From assembly GCA_900555855.1 (NCBI GenBank), contig USML01000001.1, positions 1 to 47,905 of the forward strand: a stretch of 47,905 nt of DNA, in the 5' to 3' direction. Shown one piece after another: positions 43,034 to 47,905 of the stretch (positions are counted from its first letter, which is position 1; every line of letters starts with the position of its first letter). Origin of the DNA: an uncultured Eubacteriales bacterium (GTDB lineage Bacteria > Bacillota > Clostridia > Oscillospirales > Butyricicoccaceae). The notes under the pieces are model-generated. The model was not told the origin of the DNA. It saw only the letters and a list, made by a program, of their open reading frames with translations, and did not search any database. A program made the position numbers and the translations under genes.

Positions 43034-43109
43034 TGGAGCTGGAAACGTGACTTGAACACGCGACCTGCTGATTACGAATCAGCTGCTCTACCGACTGAGC
43101 TATTCCAGC
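43034..43109 (-). tRNA. tRNA-Thr (anticodon CGT)
   Basis: A 76-nt cloverleaf on the minus strand. The acceptor GCTGGAA (43103-43109) pairs with TTCCAGC (43038-43044), followed by discriminator T and an encoded CCA (43034-43036). The D arm is AGCTCAGTCGGTAGAGC and the anticodon stem is GCTGA/TCAGC with loop TTCGTAA, so the anticodon is CGT. The T-loop is GTTCAAGTC. Its 3' end faces the mobile region, a usual integration target, but I see no second copy of the 3' end nearby. Confidence 0.96.
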
Positions 43110-43115
43110 AGAGGT

Positions 43116-43147
43116 CAAAACGGGCGGCGAATTTTTCCACCGCCCGT
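43116..43147 (-). terminator. Terminator of the DUF4392-DUF1445 gene
   Basis: On the minus strand ACGGGCGG (43140-43147) with CCGCCCGT (43120-43127), then TTTT. It lies after the tRNA promoter -10 box, so transcripts starting at the tRNA promoter begin inside the stem and should escape it, while readthrough from the upstream gene is stopped. Confidence 0.7.
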
Positions 43148-43149
43148 AT

Positions 43150-43178
43150 AGTATAACTGATTCCGGGGAAAAAATCAA
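43150..43178 (-). promoter_or_regulatory. Promoter of tRNA-Thr
   Basis: On the minus strand TTGATT (43173-43178), 17-bp spacer, TATACT (43150-43155), about 40 bp before the tRNA. Confidence 0.75.
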
Positions 43179-43194
43179 GTATTTTTCCGCGATT

Positions 43195-44850
43195 TCAGCG
43201 CTTTTCCTGCGGCGGCGTCATCAGGTCGCTGTTTTTCACATCGGTGATGAGCATATGTCCCGGCGCATGGGTGATGGCGAAGGGCGGACGCACCTGCATC
43301 ACCACCGACTGTGGCGTCACGCCGCAGGGCCAGAACACGGGGATCTCCCCCGCCTTTACCGTGACGGCGTCGCCGAAATCCGGACGGAGAATATCCCGGA
43401 CGCCAATGCGCTCCGGATGGCCGATCTGCACCGGGGCGCCATGGACGCGGGGCATCCGGGCCGTGATCTCCCGGGCCTGTTCCGCCTTCTCCGGCGTCAT
43501 GGGGCGCATGCTCACCACCATTTTGCCGGAAAACGCCCCATAGGGCTCGCAGTCGATGGAGGTGCGGAACATGGGCACATTGCGCCCCTCCTCAATGTGC
43601 CGCACCGGCACGCCGGCCTGCAGCAGCGCGTCTTCAAAGGAAAAGCTGCAGCCGATGAGGAAGGCCACCAGATCCTCGTTCCAATACTCCTCCAGATCCA
43701 GGGGCTGATCTGTCAGCACGCCGTCCTTCCAGATCCGGTAGCGAGGAAAATCCCGGGCAAGATCCAGATCGCGCCCCAGCAGCTTCAGGCTGCGGCTGCC
43801 CCGCTCGCTTTCCTCCAGCACCGGGCAGGAAAAGGGATTTCGCCGGGCAAACTCCCGGAAGTCCGCCGCCAGCGCCGAGGGCAGCGCCAGCAGATTGCAC
43901 TGGGCATAGCCTGCGCACATCCCTGCCGTGGGCCGCACCAGCGCGTCTGCCCGAAACAGCCGCCGGGCCTGCGCCGGCTCCATCCTTCCATAATCCGGCA
44001 GGCGCACTGCCTCCCGCAGGGCCCGCAGGACTGCAAGATTTTCCTCCTGCGAAAGATGATCCACCGTCAGCTCCGCCTGCCCCGTGACGCCGTCTACGCA
44101 GCCCTGCGCCACGATGGCCCGCAGCAGCGCCCATTCCTGCTGCTCTGTGGGCATGAGATCCCGCCCGGTGAGCGCGGTGAGCACCGCCCGGATGCCCCAG
44201 CCCCACCAGTTGGACACGCCGGAGGTCAGCGTGAAATCCGCCTTTGCCTCGGCGCAGATCAGGTCGCCCCGCTCCACCTGCCGCTCGATCTGGCTGCGCA
44301 GCGCGCCCATGCCAAGCTCGTTGCCGCCGTCGCCGATGCCGATCTTTACCGCGTTTTCCGCCTGCATCAGCAGGTCGGTGTCGGAAAGCAGCTCGTCGAT
44401 CCATTCTCCCCGGAAATTATGGTAATGGCCGTCCCGGCCCTTGCCGGGGCGCTCGATGGCGATAATATGTGTTGGCCGGCGCTGCTTCAGCAGACGGTAG
44501 CAAAAGGCCGGGCCGCCCCGCCGGGGCACGCACAGCACCTCCGCGCCGGGCGCATATTGCTCGCAGGCGGTCAGCAGCGCGGCGCAGGAGGGCTCGTCGG
44601 TGAGCACGGTGACCTTTTTGTCCAGACTGCAGAGCACCGCCGCCAGATCGCAGGCGCCCACCGGGCCGTCCGTCTCCCCCGCGCCGCCGGCCTTCTGCAC
44701 CGGGAAGCCCGAAAGGATGAACACCTCGCCCGCCTCCAGCAGGCTCCGTCCAAGGGCGGCCAGATCAGGCCGGGGCACATCCCGAGTCAGGCCCCGGTTG
44801 CCCGGATCTGCCTCCATGACCTTCCAGATCCGCTCAAACACTGCTTCCAT
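43195..44850 (-). CDS. DUF4392-DUF1445 fusion protein (D-glutamate cyclase type)
   Basis: 551 residues from the ATG at 44850 with GGAGG ahead; the longer open frame upstream lies in the divergent lipoprotein gene. The N-terminal part (about 1-290) is DUF4392-like: EVFILSGFPVQKAGG, then RRPTHIIAIERPGKGRDGHY and IGIGDGGNELGMGAL. The C-terminal part (about 295-551) is the DUF1445 putative hydro-lyase: GMCAGYAQCNLLALPSALAA, RRNPFSCPVLE, FLIGCSFSFEDALLQAGVPV and HAPGHMLITD. The mammalian mitochondrial D-glutamate cyclase joins the same two domains, as I recall in the opposite order. The likely chemistry is reversible dehydration of D-glutamate to 5-oxo-D-proline. Single gene with a terminator at 43116-43147. 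Confidence 0.85.
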   Translation of the reverse strand: MEAVFERIWKVMEADPGNRGLTRDVPRPDLAALGRSLLEAGEVFILSGFPVQKAGGAGETDGPVGACDLAAVLCSLDKKVTVLTDEPSCAALLTACEQYAPGAEVLCVPRRGGPAFCYRLLKQRRPTHIIAIERPGKGRDGHYHNFRGEWIDELLSDTDLLMQAENAVKIGIGDGGNELGMGALRSQIERQVERGDLICAEAKADFTLTSGVSNWWGWGIRAVLTALTGRDLMPTEQQEWALLRAIVAQGCVDGVTGQAELTVDHLSQEENLAVLRALREAVRLPDYGRMEPAQARRLFRADALVRPTAGMCAGYAQCNLLALPSALAADFREFARRNPFSCPVLEESERGSRSLKLLGRDLDLARDFPRYRIWKDGVLTDQPLDLEEYWNEDLVAFLIGCSFSFEDALLQAGVPVRHIEEGRNVPMFRTSIDCEPYGAFSGKMVVSMRPMTPEKAEQAREITARMPRVHGAPVQIGHPERIGVRDILRPDFGDAVTVKAGEIPVFWPCGVTPQSVVMQVRPPFAITHAPGHMLITDVKNSDLMTPPQEKR

Positions 44851-44942
44851 ACGCTCCGTCCTCCGCTTTTCTACAGCTTTCGTATCTTTTCGCAGTATAG
44901 CACAGTCCGCCGCAAAAAGGAAGCCCCGGCAGCGCCTGACCG

Positions 44943-44971
44943 TTGATAAACCCGGGCTTTCGTGGTAAAAT
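44943..44971 (+). promoter_or_regulatory. Promoter of the lipoprotein gene at 45005
   Basis: TTGATA (44943-44948), 17-bp spacer, TAAAAT (44966-44971). It lies between the divergent genes. Confidence 0.65.
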
Positions 44972-45004
44972 AAAGCGAAAGATCCATCCGAAAGGAGCGG
45001 TTTT

Positions 45005-46459
45005 ATGAAAAAAAGAGCGGTTTTTTCCCTGTTTTTGGCCCTGATGCTGGTTTTGGCGCTGCTTTCCTCCTGCGGAAGCAAGCCCACGCCCGGCGACACG
45101 GCGGAAGGCCCCGCCCAGCCCAGCCCGACGCCGGAGACCCCGCCGGAGACGCCGGAGGCCCCGGAAGCCCCCGGCCCCAAGCCCACCGATCCTGCGGAGG
45201 GCGCCCTTTCTGCCCCGCCGGCGCTGACGCTGCAGGCAGACGGCGGCACGGTCACTGCGCTGCTCCAGCCGGACCGCTGGAGCTATGCCACCGCCGGCGG
45301 AAGCACCGCCGGGACAGATCTTCTCTCCGCAGAAACCACCGCCATCCCGCTGGAGGACATCCCGCAGCTGCCCACCCGGCAGGAAACGCTGGCGCTGGAC
45401 TTTGCCGTCCCGCCGGACACGCTCACCGTCCGCAGCTGGGACGAGGCCGGCTGGGGCATCCTCCCCTCCGATCCCATGGAGGGCTCCGTTCAGGGGACGC
45501 TGCTGACGCTGGACTACTCGGCCTTTGAAAAGCGCATTTACGAGCTGACCGCCCTCTGGCAGCAGCCCCTTTATTCCGGCGCGGCGCGCTATCTTTTCCG
45601 CTGCACGCCGGAGCTTTCCTTTGCCATCGGCGGCGGCACGGAGATCGCGCTGGACGGGCTGACCTTTGTGGACGATCCCCAGGTCTATCCCCTCATCGTG
45701 GAATGCGGCAAGGCGGTGCTTTGTCCCCTGTATCCCGGCAGCACAGGCGACACGGTCCTGGCGGCGCTGCCGCCGGAAAGCGACGAAGCGGAGCCGGAGC
45801 AAGCGCTGGCGCATTTCGTCATCAACGGCATGGACTACGCCCCGGCCCTTACCGAAGCAGGCGTCTATTTTGAGCATCCGGACCCGGCCTACGCCATCAC
45901 GGATCTGGACGAGACCGACGGCTATCTGGAGATCGCCCTTCAGGAATGGGGTCCCAGCGACGACTACGCCACCACCTTCTTCCGCTTTGACGGCACGACG
46001 CTCCGCTGCATCGGCAAGCTGGAGGGACTGATCTTCAGCCCCGTGCTGGACTGGTCAGACATGGAATTCTCCGGCAGCGGTACGGTGAAGAGCTATTTCC
46101 GTCTCAGCGTTTTGCAGACCTGGTTTGCCGACGCGGAATATGCGCTGAACAGCCGGGGCTGGCTGGTGCGGCAGCCCCAGACGGAATATGCCGCCACGCA
46201 GGAGTTTCCCGTAACGGTGCTGCAGCCGATATTCCTCTGGTCCGGCGCAGACAAGGACGCCGGCGCGCCCGCCACCGGCGCCGCCCAGCCCGGCGAAACG
46301 CTGACGCTGGTTGGGACGGACGATCTGCTCTGGGTCCGGGCCCGGGAGGAAGGGGGCACTTCCCGCTGGCTGAAGCTTTCCGACGCCTTTGCGCTGGAAA
46401 CGCCCGATGGCCCGCGCTTCGGCAGCGAGGTGCTGGAGGGGCTCTGCATGGCAGACTGA
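45005..46459 (+). CDS. Lipoprotein of unknown function
   Basis: A 484-residue protein that I do not recognise. It has a lipoprotein signal (MKKRAVFSLF, hydrophobic core, LLSSC with Cys at about residue 23). A linker rich in Pro, Glu and Thr (about 28-70, TPETPPETPEAPEAPGPKP) leads to a beta-rich extracellular region without cysteine-rich or catalytic motifs that I can name. The last 50 residues (LTLVGTDDLLWVRAREEGGT) could be a small SH3-like fold. Start at 45005 behind GAAAGGAG. It is monocistronic with its own promoter and a run of hairpins behind. The product is expected on the outer side of the membrane. Confidence 0.75.
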   Translation: MKKRAVFSLFLALMLVLALLSSCGSKPTPGDTAEGPAQPSPTPETPPETPEAPEAPGPKPTDPAEGALSAPPALTLQADGGTVTALLQPDRWSYATAGGSTAGTDLLSAETTAIPLEDIPQLPTRQETLALDFAVPPDTLTVRSWDEAGWGILPSDPMEGSVQGTLLTLDYSAFEKRIYELTALWQQPLYSGAARYLFRCTPELSFAIGGGTEIALDGLTFVDDPQVYPLIVECGKAVLCPLYPGSTGDTVLAALPPESDEAEPEQALAHFVINGMDYAPALTEAGVYFEHPDPAYAITDLDETDGYLEIALQEWGPSDDYATTFFRFDGTTLRCIGKLEGLIFSPVLDWSDMEFSGSGTVKSYFRLSVLQTWFADAEYALNSRGWLVRQPQTEYAATQEFPVTVLQPIFLWSGADKDAGAPATGAAQPGETLTLVGTDDLLWVRAREEGGTSRWLKLSDAFALETPDGPRFGSEVLEGLCMAD

Positions 46460-46482
46460 CCCTGGAAAACCCACAAAACAAA

Positions 46483-46719
46483 AGGCCCGGCGAATGCTCG
46501 CCGGGCCTCAGCTTGTCGAAAAAGCCTGCAGAACTGCAGGCTTTTTCCTATGGGATGTTTTTTCACGGACATGTGCCGGGAAAAAACACCGTAACCCGCC
46601 AAATTTTCGCAAAAATTTGGCGAAACCGGCCCGCAGGCCGGAGCCAAACTGTCGAGAAAAACCCAGCGAAGCGGTTTTTCGACAGTCTCAGGCCCGGCGA
46701 ACCGCTCGCCGGGCCTTTT
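46483..46719. repeat. Cluster of six hairpins between the lipoprotein and the solute-binding chimera
   Basis: Six inverted repeats in about 240 bp. (1) 46483-46508, 11-bp stem, AGGCCCGGCGA. (2) 46519-46546, 13-bp stem. (3) 46557-46587, one A/G mismatch. (4) 46597-46622, 11-bp stem. (5) 46649-46685, with two extra bases in one arm. (6) 46690-46716, with the same arms as (1) and a TTTT run after it. Some may act as terminators (2 and 6 on the plus strand), but the number and the repeated arms suggest a repeat element. Confidence 0.85.
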
Positions 46720-46731
46720 GCGACCCAATCT

Positions 46732-47905
46732 TTATAAAACCTTACTGAGGAATTCCTTCAAACGGGGATGCTGGGGATTTCCGAAAACCTCCTCCGGCGA
46801 CCCCTGCTCCAGCAGCTGGCCCTGAGCGATGAACAGCACGCGGCTGGCCACCTCCCGAGCAAAGCCCATCTCATGGGTGACCACCACCATGGTCATGCCG
46901 TCCCGCGCCAGCTCCTTCATGACCTCCAGCACCTCGCCTACCATCTGGGGATTGCCCGCCTTGTTGACGGAGGCTGGAACGCCCATCAGACCGTTCCAGT
47001 TGAGCGAGCGGTAATTCTCCTGCTTCTCGTCAAACTTGGGGTAGGGAAGCACGCCGAAGCGGATTTTCTCGGTGGCAAGACTGATAAGTCCTGTCGTGGA
47101 GTACAGCTGGAACAGCGAGTGACCTTCGGCAAACTTCAGCGCGGTATAGTTCACGGAGGGCCACATGTAGGAGTAGTTTGCCTTGTACATGGTGGTCACC
47201 TTGTCGATGAGCGAGAGCATCTTCTCGGTGTTGTCCTCATAGGCAACGTAGTAGCGTCCGGTATCCTCGTCCCTGTCCACGATTTTCATGTCGCAGGAGG
47301 TGATGAACGTGATGAGCGGCACCCAGCCCCAGCCGGAAATGCCGTAGTAATCATCCACCGTCCACTTGCCGTCTCCGTTATCCTCCGAAACGGCGGATGC
47401 CAGCGAGAACAGCTTATCCACCGTCCACTTTTTGTTGTTGACCAGTGCGTAGGGGTCTTCCAAACGGTAGTTCTGCAGCATATCCTTATTGAAGACCACG
47501 CAGTGCGTGCTGGAGAGGCAGAAGTCGCTGTAGCCCAGCAGGTACCTGTCATCGACCTTCAGGCTTTCCATCAGGTTGCGGTTCCAGTAGGGCGCATCCA
47601 GATTGACGGAGGGCAGGTCGGTGAAGTTCATCAGACTGTTGGAGGTGACAAGATCGGTGACGCCCTGGTAGACGTGCGTGAGCACCAGCTGGTAGGCATC
47701 GTCGCCGGTTTGCACCGTGTTTGCGATCTTGCCGGAGTAGGATATCCAGTCCCCTGCGTCTGCAAACTCGCATTCCACGCCCAGCTGCTCCTTGACAAGC
47801 ACGCCGCGCTCGTACACGGCTTCGTCTAAGCTGTTGCCGTCCCGCTTCTTGTCCTCGTCGAGGATAAGGAGGTCTTCGTTGAATCCGATGGCGACAACAT
47901 TGAAA
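46732..47905 (-). CDS. Chimera: carbohydrate-type solute-binding protein joined to the C-terminus of an amino-acid ABC ATPase (5' end outside the window)
   Basis: About 390 residues are visible and the frame is open to the window edge, so the signal peptide and start lie outside. Most of it (from 47905 to about 46960) reads as an extracellular solute-binding protein of the large carbohydrate family: [52 protein letters not shown] and [19 protein letters not shown]. The last 70 residues are not part of that family. [38 protein letters not shown] and [20 protein letters not shown] form the end of a GlnQ/ArtP-type ATPase, with the switch His in THEMGF. Walker A, signature and Walker B are absent, so the tail cannot hydrolyse ATP. 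The join is in frame around 46921-46953. A real gene fusion, a decayed remnant or an assembly chimera are all possible. Confidence 0.75.
   Translation of the reverse strand, partial: FNVVAIGFNEDLLILDEDKKRDGNSLDEAVYERGVLVKEQLGVECEFADAGDWISYSGKIANTVQTGDDAYQLVLTHVYQGVTDLVTSNSLMNFTDLPSVNLDAPYWNRNLMESLKVDDRYLLGYSDFCLSSTHCVVFNKDMLQNYRLEDPYALVNNKKWTVDKLFSLASAVSEDNGDGKWTVDDYYGISGWGWVPLITFITSCDMKIVDRDEDTGRYYVAYEDNTEKMLSLIDKVTTMYKANYSYMWPSVNYTALKFAEGHSLFQLYSTTGLISLATEKIRFGVLPYPKFDEKQENYRSLNWNGLMGVPASVNKAGNPQMVGEVLEVMKELARDGMTMVVVTHEMGFAREVASRVLFIAQGQLLEQGSPEEVFGNPQHPRLKEFLSKVL

Noticed and set aside
43034..43109. Clear att duplication of the tRNA-Thr 3' end
   Set aside because: I looked for the 3' end sequence near the other element edge (38.1-39.3 kb) and found no copy, so no attachment pair is claimed.
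46483..46719. CRISPR-like or small RNA array
   Set aside because: The hairpins have different arms and lengths and no regular spacing.

Overview
The window looks like a GC-rich chromosome segment (or metagenome contig) from a gut-type clostridial Firmicute, most likely an Oscillospiraceae/Ruminococcaceae relative. The grounds are sequence style and gene content: sigma-A promoters with TTGACA/TATAAT boxes and 16-17 bp spacers, strong AGGAGG ribosome binding sites, a T-box leader, a CIRCE-type heat-shock operator, an ECF S component, the zapA-U32-dut-maf-mreCD-PBP2 gene order, and a dockerin/cohesin protein pair. The genus is not resolved.

Layout. 1-2.8 kb (minus): ruvA-ruvB, a folate-type ECF S component and the start of a QueG-like gene. 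3.0-4.9 kb (plus): a beta-propeller lipoprotein. 5.0-8.8 kb (minus): an apparent TetR-GNAT-ABC ATPase-permease operon with a promoter/operator. 8.9-9.9 kb (plus): an HrcA-type hsp20 and a Cys-rich small membrane protein. 10.05-14.8 kb (plus): a complete branched-chain amino acid ABC importer, livKHMGF. 15.0-17.0 kb: a small heavy-metal-domain protein, then nifS-nifU (minus). 17.2-21.3 kb (minus): T-box-hisS-aspS-rnhA ending in a collapsed phzF remnant. 21.3-22.6 kb (minus): minD and an mgsA-like gene with altered active-site residues. 22.7-29.6 kb (minus): zapA, U32 protease, dut, maf, mreC, mreD and PBP2, an apparent seven-gene elongation/division operon.

29.8-38.2 kb is the most unusual part: a 2107-residue secreted subtilisin-family protease ending in a type I dockerin, followed after 3 bp by a secreted protein with three cohesin-like domains and Cys-rich repeats. 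I read it as a compact two-gene protease/scaffold system resembling a cellulosome but carrying a protease and no visible glycoside hydrolase.

38.2-43.1 kb is a decayed mobile element beside tRNA-Thr(CGT). It holds a truncated DHHW gene, 21-bp direct repeats, a tyrosine recombinase, a SLOG protein, an XRE repressor, a VapD-type two-gene module, and a RepA_N replication initiator whose end is fused to the tail of a conjugative-element peptidoglycan hydrolase. 43.2-47.9 kb carries a DUF4392-DUF1445 (D-glutamate cyclase type) fusion, a lipoprotein, a run of six hairpins, and a chimera of a solute-binding protein with the C-terminus of an amino-acid ABC ATPase, cut by the window edge.
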